Of a stretch of 64,000 nt of DNA, positions 9,527 through 18,194 are shown piece by piece. The stretch is from Botryobacter ruber. Lineage in GTDB: Bacteria; Bacteroidota; Bacteroidia; Cytophagales; Hymenobacteraceae. The translations under genes and the position numbers were made by a program. The DNA lies in contig NZ_QCZK02000037.1 of the NCBI RefSeq assembly GCF_003347595.2, forward strand, positions 62,001 through 126,000, read 5' to 3'. Numbering within the stretch: position 1 is the first letter of the stretch; each line of letters starts with the position of its first letter. Under the pieces are notes generated by a model. It had not been told where the DNA came from and did not search any database. It was given only the letters and a program-made list of their open reading frames with translations.

Positions 9527-9735
9527 CTGCACGAACCACAAACTAACCTAATCCTGTTATTCCTTAAATCTTCTTAATCGTGTTCAGACAAACCTAATCC
9601 TGAAAATCCTAAAATTCTGTAAATCCTGATTCAGATAAAAAGACAAACATAAAATCACACCCATCATGCCATCCTACCATCAACGGTTCAGACAACCATC
9701 AGAGGCAATGGAGGCTGGAGCAGAAAAACTTTTTA

Positions 9736-9758
9736 GGGTTGAAATGTTCAACCCCTAC
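9736..9758 (-). repeat. REP-like element, inverted copy of the 9443 type
   Basis: On the minus strand this reads GTAG, GGGTTGAA, loop CAT, TTCAACCC. It has the same stem as the element at 9443-9466 in opposite orientation, so the two bracket about 270 bp. Confidence 0.65.
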
Positions 9759-9984
9759 TCCTAAATTAATTAGCGAAGGCAACGGTAACGCGCAGGTCGG
9801 TTTGCGGCAGCTCTTTATCAGCTGCAGAACAATCAAGCCGACCCGATTGCGCGGTGTCTAGGTTCGCTACCAGTATTCTAGTAAAGGCATGCCTGTTCCG
9901 CCTCAGTATTACACTCAGGTTGTTCCGATTAACTAAGCTTTTTTACAGCTGTCTGTACCCGTGGGAATGCGGTTTAAAGAAGAA

Positions 9985-10539
9985 CTATTGTACTTCTTCC
10001 ATGCACTTCGATAAGGTTTTCAGGCTTTTTGTCTTTCCAAAAAGTTCTTCCGACTTCTGGCTGTAAGCTAAGGCTGCTTCCTGCAGGGTGTCGAAAGTAC
10101 CCAGGTTGATCCGTTGTTTGTTAAAATGAATGATGGCGCGGTATTTCTGAGCCTCTTTATGCACGCCCCGTACCCCCAGCTTATTTTCTGTTTTAGTGGT
10201 GTTTCGCACAATTTTGCAAAGCGGCGCCCACTCCAGGTTCTCGAGCCGGCAATCAAGTTTGTTGCCGTTTTTGAAGTGGACATACAGCCTGATGTCGCTT
10301 TCCGGCTTATCGAGCTGTTGTTCGCCTATCAGCTTATGCAGGTAAATAGTTTCGTTGCGGTACTTGCCATTTTTAAGCGGCCAGTTTTTCTGGAAGAAGG
10401 CGTATCCGTTGGAGTGAATGCGCAGGTGCTTCAGAAATTCTATCTGCTGCAGGTACGCATTGTTTTGAATATACTCGTAGGTGACATCATCAACAACTAC
10501 GGTTTTATCACAGTTTTTTAGGGTTAATTTATATAGCAT
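9985..10539 (-). CDS. HNH endonuclease-like protein with AP2 DNA-binding domain
   Basis: A 184-residue protein. The middle (about 65-105) resembles the HNH_3 nuclease motif: YLHKLIG, then VHFKNGNKLDCRLENLEW with the conserved His, Asn and NL residues. The C-terminal part (about 121-168, GVRGVHKEAQKYRAIIHF, then LGTFDTLQEAALAYSQ) is an AP2-type three-strand DNA-binding domain. This combination is common in free-standing homing-type nucleases. It is a lone gene beside a repeat-rich gap, which fits a selfish or mobile origin, though no target site or flanking duplication is visible. Activity is not shown. Confidence 0.8.
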   Translation of the reverse strand: MLYKLTLKNCDKTVVVDDVTYEYIQNNAYLQQIEFLKHLRIHSNGYAFFQKNWPLKNGKYRNETIYLHKLIGEQQLDKPESDIRLYVHFKNGNKLDCRLENLEWAPLCKIVRNTTKTENKLGVRGVHKEAQKYRAIIHFNKQRINLGTFDTLQEAALAYSQKSEELFGKTKSLKTLSKCMEEVQ

Positions 10540-10826
10540 CAGTAATAAGTGTTTTCAAGCTTAGAAAAAGATTATGTAGGGGTCAAAATGAGTTACTAAC
10601 CGATATTTTGCGATTCTTTTAAAAAAAGGAGCTAAAAATTTCAGTTTTGTCAATATCGTGTCAACCTGTTGCCATTGACTCCGGAATGTACGTAAGATTA
10701 TATAAAAGTGTTAATTTTTACTGGAAATTGCTAAAGGAATTTTCACTTTATTTTTATTGTAACTTTAAGCCTGAAATAAAGTTTCAGTGCTCTATTAAAA
10801 TTAACAGGAAATTTTTTACATAAAAA

Positions 10827-11999
10827 ATGCAAAGCCCTTACCTGAAGCTGCACGTGGTGGAAGTAACACACGAAACCTCCGACACTGTCACACTTCATCT
10901 TGAACACCCTGAAAAAAAGTCCATCGCTTATAAACCCGGTCAGTTCCTGACGCTGATTCTGCCCATCAATGGCAAATCCGAGCGCCGTTCCTATTCGCTT
11001 TGCAGCACACCACACGAAGCGCCACGGCTTTCCGTCACGATCAAACGCGTGCCGGGCGGTTTGGTATCTAACTACGTGCCTGACCATATAACGGTGGGGC
11101 AGGAACTGGAAGTATTGGAGCCGATGGGTAATTTTAACATTACCACCAATCCTGCCGCGCAACGGCACATCCTGCTCTTTGGGGCAGGCAGTGGCATTAC
11201 GCCGCTCATGGCTATCCTGAAGGCGGTACTGCTGGAGGAGCCTCTGAGCAAAGTGACCTTGTTGTATGGCAACCGCCACGAAGAGGCTGTTATTTTTAAA
11301 GATAAGTTGCAGCAGCTACAGCAGACATACCCGGAGCGGCTGCAGGTGGAGTACATTTACAGCCAGCCAAAATCGGAGTGCGTGCACTGTGCGCACCTGC
11401 CAAAAAAGAAAAACGGCGTATCGGGATTTTTTGCCAAACTGACGGGCGCTGCTGCACAAAACAAGTGTGAGCACCATGGCCGCATGAACCAGAGCATGGT
11501 CATTAAAATTCTGGAAAGACTGGAACTGACGAAGCCGGAGAATGCGCTTTACTTTGTTTGCGGTCCGCAGGGGATGATGGAGGAGGTGCAGAAAGCGCTG
11601 CGTGTGCTGCAGGTGCCGGCAGAGCGGGTGCTGCGCGAGAGTTTTGTGAGCACAAAAACCGGAACTGCGCAGCAGGAGGAAACGCACGGGCAGGTAATGG
11701 CTGCCGGAGACGACGGTAAAATCAGGACCCAAACGGTTACCCTTATTTATGAAGGCGCGGAATATAAGGTGGAGGTACCGCCCGACCAGACCATCCTGGA
11801 AGCGGGGCTGGCGCAGGATATCGACTTGCCGTACTCCTGCCAGGCGGGTCTTTGTACCGCCTGCCGTGGCAAGTGCCTGAGCGGCAAAGTCCACCTCGAT
11901 GAGCGCGAAGGCTTATCCGATACAGAACTGGATGAAGGCTATGTGCTCAATTGTGTCGGCCATCCGCTGACCAACGATGTAATTATCGAAATTAAGTAA
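10827..11999 (+). CDS. paaE: Phenylacetyl-CoA epoxidase reductase subunit PaaE-like (FAD/NAD and 2Fe-2S)
   Basis: This 390-residue electron-transfer protein is built as FAD-binding barrel (about 1-105, RRSYSLCS flavin motif), NAD(P)-binding domain (about 110-270, LLFGAGSGITPLMAIL and FVCGPQGMM) and a plant-type ferredoxin domain (about 300-390). Four cluster cysteines, 338, 343, 346 and 376, have the CX4CX2CX29C spacing. PaaE passes electrons from NADPH to the PaaA di-iron centre. It is separated from paaABCD by about 3 kb and two unrelated genes. It carries an unusual insert at about 183-218 with Cys185, Cys188, His190, Cys214, His216 and His217. A related ring-hydroxylase reductase is the main alternative. 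Confidence 0.85.
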   Translation: MQSPYLKLHVVEVTHETSDTVTLHLEHPEKKSIAYKPGQFLTLILPINGKSERRSYSLCSTPHEAPRLSVTIKRVPGGLVSNYVPDHITVGQELEVLEPMGNFNITTNPAAQRHILLFGAGSGITPLMAILKAVLLEEPLSKVTLLYGNRHEEAVIFKDKLQQLQQTYPERLQVEYIYSQPKSECVHCAHLPKKKNGVSGFFAKLTGAAAQNKCEHHGRMNQSMVIKILERLELTKPENALYFVCGPQGMMEEVQKALRVLQVPAERVLRESFVSTKTGTAQQEETHGQVMAAGDDGKIRTQTVTLIYEGAEYKVEVPPDQTILEAGLAQDIDLPYSCQAGLCTACRGKCLSGKVHLDEREGLSDTELDEGYVLNCVGHPLTNDVIIEIK

Positions 12000-12024
12000 C
12001 AAAACCTGAAAAAATCGGGTTAAT

Positions 12025-12060
12025 GGAGCTATAGCTGTAAAGTTATAGCTCCTCTTTTTT
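12025..12060 (+). terminator. Intrinsic terminator after paaE
   Basis: Stem GGAGCTATA pairs with TATAGCTCC across a 10-nt loop, followed by CTTTTTTT. It begins 26 bp after the paaE stop, so pepF is probably transcribed separately. Confidence 0.85.
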
Positions 12061-12107
12061 TATACTTTCAGAAGAAGTGCTTATATTCCACTTTCAAGAT
12101 ATAGACT

Positions 12108-13835
12108 ATGAATATAGAACCTACTGTAGACATTCCGAAGCGAAAACCTCGCTTATACCTTTCCGAAGACTTTAAAGTTGATACCTGGGAAACGATAAAG
12201 CCTTACTTCGAAGAACTGAAAACCCGGGAGATCAACTCGGTTAAAGAACTGGAAAAATGGATGCTGGACCGGAGCGAGCTGGAAAGTGTGCTGTCGGAAG
12301 ACCTGGGCTGGCGCTACATCCGGATGACCTGCGATACGCAGAACGAGGAGGTAACCAAAGCGTTTCAGTACTTCATTATGGAAATAGAGCCGCACATTGC
12401 CCCTTACGACCATGAACTAAACCTGAAGCTGATGCACTCGCCTTACGTGAACGGGCTGGACCAGGAGCGGTACCGGATTTACCTGCGTGGCGTAAACAAA
12501 GCGCTGGAGATTTTCAGGGAGCAGAACATCCCACTCAACACCGAGATCAGTACCAAGCAGCAGCTGTATGCCGCCGTTACAGGCGCCATGACCGTGACGT
12601 TGGATGGGGAAGAACTGACGCTGCAACGCGCTGCCGACCGCCTGAAAAGGAACGACCGGAAAGTGCGGGAAGAAGCCTGGCGCGCCATTCAGGACCGCCG
12701 CATAAAGGACCGCCAGCGCCTCGACGATCTCTTTGACGAACTGCGGCGGCTGCGCAACCAGGTAGCCCGGAATGCCGACTTTGAAAATTACCGCGATTAC
12801 ATGTTTGCCGCCCTCGGCCGCTTCGACTACACGCCTCAGGACTGCTTCGATTTTCATGAATCGGTGCGTAACCTGATTGTGCCCCTGATGACAAAGCTCG
12901 ACCGCGACCGAAAAGAAAAACTGCGTCTGGACACGCTCCGCCCCTGGGACCTGGATGTAGACCCAACCGGGAAAGCGCCGCTGGAGCCGTTTAAATCGGG
13001 AGAGGAGCTGCTGGAGAAAACGGTGCAGGTATTTTACAAACTCGATACCTTCCTGGGCGACTGCCTGGCCACCATGCGCGCCATGGGCCACCTCGACCTG
13101 GAATCCCGGAAAGGAAAAGCGCCCGGTGGTTACAATTACCCGCTGGATGAGATCGGGGTACCTTTTATTTTCATGAACGCCACCTCCAGCCTGCGCGACG
13201 TGATCACGATGCTGCACGAAGGCGGCCACGCCGTACACTCCATCCTGACCCGCGACCTGCGTCTTAATGCCTTTAAACATCCGCCTTCAGAGGTAGCCGA
13301 ACTGGCGTCGATGTCGATGGAGCTGATTTCGATGGATTACTGGGATATTTTCTTCGAGGATGCCGATGAGTTGCGCCGCGCCAAAAAGACGCACCTCGAG
13401 AGTGTGCTGCAGACTTTCCCGTGGGTAGCTACCGTGGATAAGTTCCAGCACTGGATTTACGAGCACCCGGAGCATACGCAGGAAGAGCGGCACCAGGCCT
13501 GGGTGACAGTATTTGAGCAGTTTAATCACCAGGAAGTAAGCTGGGAGGGGCTGGAGCAATACAAGCCATTCATCTGGCAGAAGCAGCTGCACATTTTCGA
13601 GGTGCCGTTCTATTACATCGAATATGCCATGGCCCAACTCGGTGCCATTGCAGTCTGGAAGAGCTACAAAGAAAATCCGCAGCGGGGGCTGGAGGCGTAC
13701 AAGCGGGCGCTCAGCTTAGGCTATACCGTTTCGATAGGAGAGGTGTACGAAGCCGCCGGCATCAAATTCGACTTCAGTACCGACTATATCCGCAGCCTGG
13801 CAGAGTTCGTACAGGCCGAGATGGCGCAGCTGTAA
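12108..13835 (+). CDS. pepF: M3-family oligoendopeptidase (PepF-like)
   Basis: A 575-residue cytosolic metallopeptidase without signal peptide. The zinc motif HEGGH is at about residues 370-374 (TMLHEGGHAVHSIL), followed by the third ligand region VAELASMSMELIS near residue 402. The helical N-terminal half and the C-terminal EVPFYYIEYAMAQLGAIAVW segment fit the oligoendopeptidase F branch. Such enzymes degrade short peptides. It is a single gene between two terminators, with no obvious functional link to the Paa genes on either side. Confidence 0.93.
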   Translation: MNIEPTVDIPKRKPRLYLSEDFKVDTWETIKPYFEELKTREINSVKELEKWMLDRSELESVLSEDLGWRYIRMTCDTQNEEVTKAFQYFIMEIEPHIAPYDHELNLKLMHSPYVNGLDQERYRIYLRGVNKALEIFREQNIPLNTEISTKQQLYAAVTGAMTVTLDGEELTLQRAADRLKRNDRKVREEAWRAIQDRRIKDRQRLDDLFDELRRLRNQVARNADFENYRDYMFAALGRFDYTPQDCFDFHESVRNLIVPLMTKLDRDRKEKLRLDTLRPWDLDVDPTGKAPLEPFKSGEELLEKTVQVFYKLDTFLGDCLATMRAMGHLDLESRKGKAPGGYNYPLDEIGVPFIFMNATSSLRDVITMLHEGGHAVHSILTRDLRLNAFKHPPSEVAELASMSMELISMDYWDIFFEDADELRRAKKTHLESVLQTFPWVATVDKFQHWIYEHPEHTQEERHQAWVTVFEQFNHQEVSWEGLEQYKPFIWQKQLHIFEVPFYYIEYAMAQLGAIAVWKSYKENPQRGLEAYKRALSLGYTVSIGEVYEAAGIKFDFSTDYIRSLAEFVQAEMAQL

Positions 13836-13875
13836 AATTTATTCCAGTTGTAAAATTTATTATTGTAGAGATAGC

Positions 13876-13909
13876 AGCCCCTGTAGCTTCTGTTGCAGGG
13901 GCTTTTTTT
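13876..13909 (+). terminator. Intrinsic terminator after pepF
   Basis: AGCCCCTG pairs with CAGGGGCT across a 12-nt loop and is followed by seven T residues. Confidence 0.85.
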
Positions 13910-13920
13910 ATCTGCCTGTG

Positions 13921-13950
13921 GTGCAGTGGGAATGGTGGCAGGTGTAGTAG
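13921..13950 (+). repeat. Dispersed repeat copy, GGGAATGGTGG variant
   Basis: A plus-oriented copy of the dispersed family, reading GTGCAGTGGGAATGGTGGC and continuing as AGGTGTAGTAG. It lies directly after the pepF terminator. Confidence 0.7.
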
Positions 13951-14047
13951 ATTTATTTTACTTTTAAATACTTTTTAATATTAAAATAAGTAAATTATTT
14001 TGACGTTAGTTAAAACAAATAAGCGTGATAATTAAATCTGTAAAGCT

Positions 14048-14848
14048 ATGAAAACAGGAACACCAGGAGTAACCGGATTTATTTTAAGATGCTCCTACTG
14101 CTTATTTTTGATGTTATTAGTTCCATTTGTGTTACAGGCACAGGACGAAGGACTGTCGGCGGATCAGGAAAGAACTTCTTTAATAAAGTCAGACAGGCTT
14201 GGCGCTTTCGTAAGCTTGGGAGTAAATACCCTTCAAATGGATGCTTTTAATGAGCGGCTGAATAGCTTACAAGTGGGGTCGTTTGACCAAGATCTGTTCG
14301 CAGCAGCTTTTGGCCTTTCCATAGCCAACCATCTTGGCGATGAAATTTCGCTGGACTTTCACTGGGCTGGTACAGCCACTTATAAGCGTGACACCTATCT
14401 TGCCCTGAATACCTTTTCTTTGGGGGGTACGATTTATAAAGTGCTGTTCCGATACAAACGTTTCGATCTGGATTTACTGGCGGGATATCGAATGACTGAT
14501 ATGAATTTTGAATACAATGATGGAAGAACGAAAGCTAACAGTTTTAATTCGCTTTTTGACAATCAATTTCAGGACTCGAAAGTCATTAACATGCGAACCC
14601 AGGAAAACCATGGTGCTGTGTTAGGAGGAAGGTTCTTGTATGAACTAGGGAGAAAAGAAAGTGTAAAACCAGGAAAGTTCAGAATCGGGTTGGAGTCAGG
14701 TTACAACTTCTATATCAAAACCAATCCCTGGCAGGAAATAGGAAGTACCAACTTTGTTTCTGATATGCCAGAGCTAAAGCCGGAAAATTTCTTTCTTCAG
14801 TTAACATTATCGTTTCTTTATAAACCATGTAAGGGAACAGTGATGTAA
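14048..14848 (+). CDS. Unknown outer-membrane beta-barrel protein
   Basis: A 266-residue protein with an N-terminal signal peptide (hydrophobic about 18-34, cleavage near VLQAQ). The mature part alternates polar and hydrophobic residues with many aromatic strand ends (ISLDFHWAG, FDLDLLAGYR, FFLQLTLSFLY), which suggests a small outer-membrane barrel. No family is recognised. It is a single gene convergent with paaD, preceded by about 100 bp of very AT-rich DNA and followed by a dispersed repeat copy. Confidence 0.65.
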   Translation: MKTGTPGVTGFILRCSYCLFLMLLVPFVLQAQDEGLSADQERTSLIKSDRLGAFVSLGVNTLQMDAFNERLNSLQVGSFDQDLFAAAFGLSIANHLGDEISLDFHWAGTATYKRDTYLALNTFSLGGTIYKVLFRYKRFDLDLLAGYRMTDMNFEYNDGRTKANSFNSLFDNQFQDSKVINMRTQENHGAVLGGRFLYELGRKESVKPGKFRIGLESGYNFYIKTNPWQEIGSTNFVSDMPELKPENFFLQLTLSFLYKPCKGTVM

Positions 14849-14881
14849 GCTGGCTTTCCTGCAAAATCAGGTTTAGAAGTT

Positions 14882-14913
14882 CTGCTGCCCCTGCCACCAT
14901 TCCCTCTGCTGCT
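14882..14913 (-). repeat. Dispersed repeat copy, GGGAATGGTGG variant
   Basis: A minus-oriented copy whose complement reads AGCAGCAGAGGGAATGGTGG and continues CAGGGGCAGCAG. It lies between the convergent outer-membrane gene and paaD. Confidence 0.75.
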
Positions 14914-14945
14914 GGTTTTGCGATCTTGTATTTCTGCTGCAGCTC

Positions 14946-15431
14946 CTACAGCGGCTTAAACTGCTCGAACATTTGGCGGCAGTCGTTGCAGTAGTGGAGG
15001 GAGCGGCAGAGGGTGGGGCCGAAGGGGGAGCGCATGGTGGTGTTGGTGCTGTGGCAGTTGGGGCAGGTGGCGTAGTCCAGGATGTCCAGGTCGAGGATCA
15101 GGTCGTATTTGGGTGGGGGCGCCAGGCCGTATTCCTGCAGCGCTTTGCGCCCGCGTTCGGATATTTTGTTGCTGTCCCAGGGCTTGTCGAACGACATTTT
15201 GACGGTGTGGCTGCGGATGCCGTGCCGCTCCAGGCTTTGCTCTACCTCCTGTTTCATGTATTCCATGGCCGGGCAGCCCGAAAAAGTAGGCGTCATCTGC
15301 ACCGTTACATGCCCCGCCTCGGTAATGTCCACATCCGTAATCACGCCCAAATCTACCAGCGACAGCACCGGTATTTCAGGGTCTTTTACTTCCTGCAGCA
15401 GCTCCAGTATTTCATCTTTGGTGTAAGCCAT
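14946..15431 (-). CDS. paaD: Phenylacetyl-CoA epoxidase subunit PaaD
   Basis: A 161-residue protein with an N-terminal MIP18/SufT-like domain (about 1-90, VKDPEIPVLSLVDLGVI and MTPTFSGCPAMEYM) and a C-terminal Cys pair module (CPNC, then YCNDC) that can hold metal. PaaD is needed to mature the di-iron centre of the epoxidase. It is the last gene of paaABCD and starts 1 bp after the paaC stop, which suggests coupled translation. Confidence 0.95.
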   Translation of the reverse strand: MAYTKDEILELLQEVKDPEIPVLSLVDLGVITDVDITEAGHVTVQMTPTFSGCPAMEYMKQEVEQSLERHGIRSHTVKMSFDKPWDSNKISERGRKALQEYGLAPPPKYDLILDLDILDYATCPNCHSTNTTMRSPFGPTLCRSLHYCNDCRQMFEQFKPL

Positions 15432-15432
15432 T

Positions 15433-16191
15433 TTACCACTCAGCGCCCGGGTCGCATTTAAAGACTTCAGACATCTCGTCGATCAACGCCTGCAAATGGG
15501 GGGTATGGGTGCCATAGCGGCCACCCAGGACAGGCGCAGTGGTGTCGGGGTCCGGTAGCTGGAGGTCGGTTTTTGCCAGCACGTTTTTAATGCGCTTCAG
15601 CCACTCCGTTTTAATCGCTTCTTCACCGGAATAAATGCCGTCGGCGATCAGTTCTGCCTCATATTTTGACTGTTCGAACATACCCAGTGCGTAAGGCAGC
15701 AGCTCGTTTAGGGAAGACTGCAGGCGAAGGATGGCTTCTTCGGTGGAGCTGCCGAGGTTGGTAAGCCAGGTGTTGGCATGCAGCACGTGGTATTTTATCT
15801 CCCCCTTCAGCTTGGTGGCAACTTTGGCCACGGGTGTGTAGCTGGACTGGCTGAGCGACTCAAATCGAATAATTTCGGCATTGTCGTAGAGGAAGTGGCG
15901 GATCAGGCTGAAGTCGTATTCGCCGTTGGGCAATTCAACCAGCTGGCTGTTGTGGAATTCGGTTGCAGGTCGGGTAAAGGCCAGCGTATCCGGGTCTTGC
16001 TCACCCAGCTCCTCATGCAGCAGGGTGTAAAAGGCGAGGCTGTGGCCGATTTTGTCCTGCGCCATCGACGAAAAAGCAATGTCCTCTTCCAGGATGGGGC
16101 CGAGCCCGGTCCATTCGGAGTTGCGGTGGCCCAGCACCAGCTGGTCGTCTGCCAGTTTAAAGAGCAGGTCTTTCAGGGCCGGCGCGTTCAT
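15433..16191 (-). CDS. paaC: Phenylacetyl-CoA epoxidase structural subunit PaaC
   Basis: A 252-residue ferritin-like protein of usual PaaC length. PaaC has the same fold as PaaA and forms a heterodimer with it to support the substrate site. The family pattern DDQLVLGHRNSEWTGLGP is visible near the N-terminus and MAQDKIGHSLAFY further on. The start overlaps the end of paaB by 4 bp. Confidence 0.96.
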   Translation of the reverse strand: MNAPALKDLLFKLADDQLVLGHRNSEWTGLGPILEEDIAFSSMAQDKIGHSLAFYTLLHEELGEQDPDTLAFTRPATEFHNSQLVELPNGEYDFSLIRHFLYDNAEIIRFESLSQSSYTPVAKVATKLKGEIKYHVLHANTWLTNLGSSTEEAILRLQSSLNELLPYALGMFEQSKYEAELIADGIYSGEEAIKTEWLKRIKNVLAKTDLQLPDPDTTAPVLGGRYGTHTPHLQALIDEMSEVFKCDPGAEW

Positions 16192-16829
16192 ATTTTAGAC
16201 CTCCGTCGCTGCTGTTCTTTCTTAAACCGCTTAATTCGTTCCATCACACGGTAAGCGCCGGCTTCGCGGTATTTCTTTTCGGCAGTTGTTACCCACATGT
16301 CTTTGTCTTCTTCTGCCGACTGCAGTATATTTTTCGATTTGATGATCCACACATTTACCACCGGTGTCAGGTGACTGAACTTGTTTTTGGCGAGTTCATA
16401 GGCTTCTTCGTAGGAAGTGGCACCCACCCGCCCCACGTGCGTGTGCGCCTTTCCGCGCTTTTGCTGGTGGAATACCTCGTAAGGCTCCAGGGGACGCGTT
16501 ACCCCTTCCGGCTTGTCAATATCAAATGAGTCGTAGATGGAGGCTTCGTCGCTGGCATAAGGCGTCAGCTTCACGTGGGCCGTCTGCACGATCCAGATGC
16601 CCGTGCAGGAAGAGCGGCGGCTGTACTGTTCTTTCGCAAACAGAAAAGCTACATCCGGGTTTGGGGCATGTACCGCCCCGGCAAAGGTAAACGGAGCGCC
16701 TTCTTTTTTCTGGATAAACGCTTCATAAGTGGCAAACTGGTCTAAAACGGATTTAGGCGCCATGGGTGTCATGGTACTGGCTGGTATGTTCAGCCTGTTT
16801 ACACGCGGATCAAGCGATTGCAAGTTCAT
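16188..16829 (-). CDS. paaB: Phenylacetyl-CoA epoxidase subunit PaaB, duplicated domain
   Basis: At 213 residues this is about twice the length of enterobacterial PaaB (about 95). Two PaaB-like units can be aligned by eye. The first (about 34-84) reads YEAFIQKKEGAPFTFAGAVH and then QYSRRSSCTGIWIV. The second (about 118-170) reads YEVFHQQKRGKAHTHVGRVG and then VVNVWIIKSKNI. The first keeps the YSRRS segment and the second keeps the H-x-H-V-G segment, so each holds part of the single-domain signature. A basic tail follows. PaaB bridges the PaaAC dimers in the complex. It lies 110 bp after paaA. Confidence 0.92.
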   Translation of the reverse strand: MNLQSLDPRVNRLNIPASTMTPMAPKSVLDQFATYEAFIQKKEGAPFTFAGAVHAPNPDVAFLFAKEQYSRRSSCTGIWIVQTAHVKLTPYASDEASIYDSFDIDKPEGVTRPLEPYEVFHQQKRGKAHTHVGRVGATSYEEAYELAKNKFSHLTPVVNVWIIKSKNILQSAEEDKDMWVTTAEKKYREAGAYRVMERIKRFKKEQQRRRSKI

Positions 16830-16939
16830 AATTTTTTCCTTTCAAGTATTTTCCCTACTGCTGCAGAACCAGTGGCACCGGCAGCCCAACAGATGCTATT
16901 ACACTTTCAATTTCCATGGCGTCAGTTTGGTTAACTGTA

Positions 16940-17926
16940 TTATGCCAGCGGTCGCACATACCGTGCTTTCGGATTCAGCAGCGCTTGCCTTACCCAGGCC
17001 CCACGCTCTTCGGCTCTGCGGCGTACCGCCAGCCGTTCTGCATTGCAGGGACCATCGCCATTAATTACGCGGGTAAACTCTTCCCAGTCCGGCTCGGTGT
17101 ACACCCATTTGCCGGTGGCTTCGTCTTTTCTTAATTTGTCATCGGGGATGGTAAGTCCCAACTCCCAGATTTTGGGCACATACATGTCAAGAAACTGCTG
17201 GCGGCACTCGTCGTTCGAGGCGATTTTTACTTTCCAGCGCATGAGGGTTTCGGTATGCACACTAACATTATCCGGCGGACCGAAAAAGCTCATGATGGGG
17301 CCCCACCAGCGGTTAATTGCCTCCTGTGCCATCTTGCGCTGCACCTCCGTGCCGGTAGCCAGGTACACCATGGAGTCGTGGCCATACTTGAGGTGGAAGG
17401 CCTCTTCGGTACAGATACGCTCCAGGGCACGGCAGTACGGGCCATACGATCCTTTGGAATTGGCTACCTGGTTTACAATAGCCCCGGCATCAATAAGCCA
17501 GGAGATGGTGCAGGCATCGGCCCAGGTATAAGTGGGGTAGTTAAATACGTTCGAGTACTTCGACTTCCCGTTGATGAGGTCAGTGAGCATCTGCTCCCTG
17601 GATTTGCCAAGCGTTTCGGCTGCGCTGTAGAGCAACTGGGCATGGCCCACCTCGTCCTGCACCTTCGCCATGAGGGCCAGCTTTCGCCGGAAACCCGGGG
17701 CACGGGTTATCCAGGAGCCTTCGGGCAGTGCGCCGATTATTTCAGAGTGCGCATGCTGCTCGATCATCCGGATAAGCTGAACACGGTAGAGGTTCGGCAT
17801 CCAGTCGTCGGGTTCAATTTTCTCGCCGCGGGCAATGCGTGCCTCAAACTCCGCTAATTTAACAGGATCTTCCGCCTGCAAATCATCGAAAACAGTTGCT
17901 TCAAATATGTTTCCTCCTCCATACAT
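16940..17926 (-). CDS. paaA: Phenylacetyl-CoA epoxidase catalytic subunit PaaA
   Basis: A 328-residue di-iron protein that epoxidises the ring of phenylacetyl-CoA with O2 and electrons from PaaE. Iron-ligand motifs of the ferritin-like fold are visible: [13 protein letters not shown] and [15 protein letters not shown]. Length and the segment [18 protein letters not shown] match the family. It is the first gene of paaABCD, reading away from a 576-bp gap that contains a perfect 14-bp palindrome. The ligase and ring-opening genes of the pathway (paaK, paaZ) are not in this window. Confidence 0.97.
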   Translation of the reverse strand: MYGGGNIFEATVFDDLQAEDPVKLAEFEARIARGEKIEPDDWMPNLYRVQLIRMIEQHAHSEIIGALPEGSWITRAPGFRRKLALMAKVQDEVGHAQLLYSAAETLGKSREQMLTDLINGKSKYSNVFNYPTYTWADACTISWLIDAGAIVNQVANSKGSYGPYCRALERICTEEAFHLKYGHDSMVYLATGTEVQRKMAQEAINRWWGPIMSFFGPPDNVSVHTETLMRWKVKIASNDECRQQFLDMYVPKIWELGLTIPDDKLRKDEATGKWVYTEPDWEEFTRVINGDGPCNAERLAVRRRAEERGAWVRQALLNPKARYVRPLA

Positions 17927-18180
17927 AGCCGTTCATGCTGTAAAGCACCATTTGTTAGTACAACCAGGGCCGCCCGGTAGAAGAATAACCGGGCAGCGCT
18001 GCCAGTTAGAATTTTGTAGCGTTAAAATATATAGTAGATGTAGTAATCCTTTTCTAATCAGCCTGTTGCACAATTTGGATGTGCCGGCTATGGTTTGTTA
18101 TGACTGTAATTCTCTCCTGACTTACCGGAAAAACAACTAGCCATAACTGTTGTAAAGAGTTGAGTTTGTAAATATACACA

Positions 18181-18194
18181 AACTAACGTTAGTT
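18181..18194. promoter_or_regulatory. Palindromic operator candidate between paaA and the hydratase gene
   Basis: AACTAACGTTAGTT is a perfect 14-bp palindrome in the divergent gap 17927-18502. It lies 254 bp from the paaA start and 308 bp from the hydratase start. TetR-family regulators often bind such sites, and known PaaR operators contain AACG/CGTT halves, but no regulator gene is adjacent. A half-match (ACGTTAGTT) occurs near 14000 upstream of the outer-membrane gene. The remainder of the gap is AT-rich with no gene. Confidence 0.5.

Larger units (their letters stand above)
9361..9984. repeat. Repeat-rich intergenic island
   Basis: There is no gene in these 620 bp. In order they hold: short direct repeats (two 16-nt units reading GTTAGAGAGTTTGGGA, then GGTAGAAA units) at about 9365-9430; a GTAG hairpin at 9443-9466; a second at 9503-9526; a run of AATCCT motifs with TTCAGACA at about 9541-9640; a diverged copy of the dispersed GGCTGTGGTGGC family at 9700-9723; and an inverted GTAG hairpin at 9736-9758. 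The rest, to the HNH gene, shows nothing recognisable. Confidence 0.75.

Noticed and set aside
10575..10592. GTAGGGGTCAAAATGAG as a further REP-like element
   Set aside because: It begins like the 9443 element, but no complementary arm follows, so no hairpin forms.
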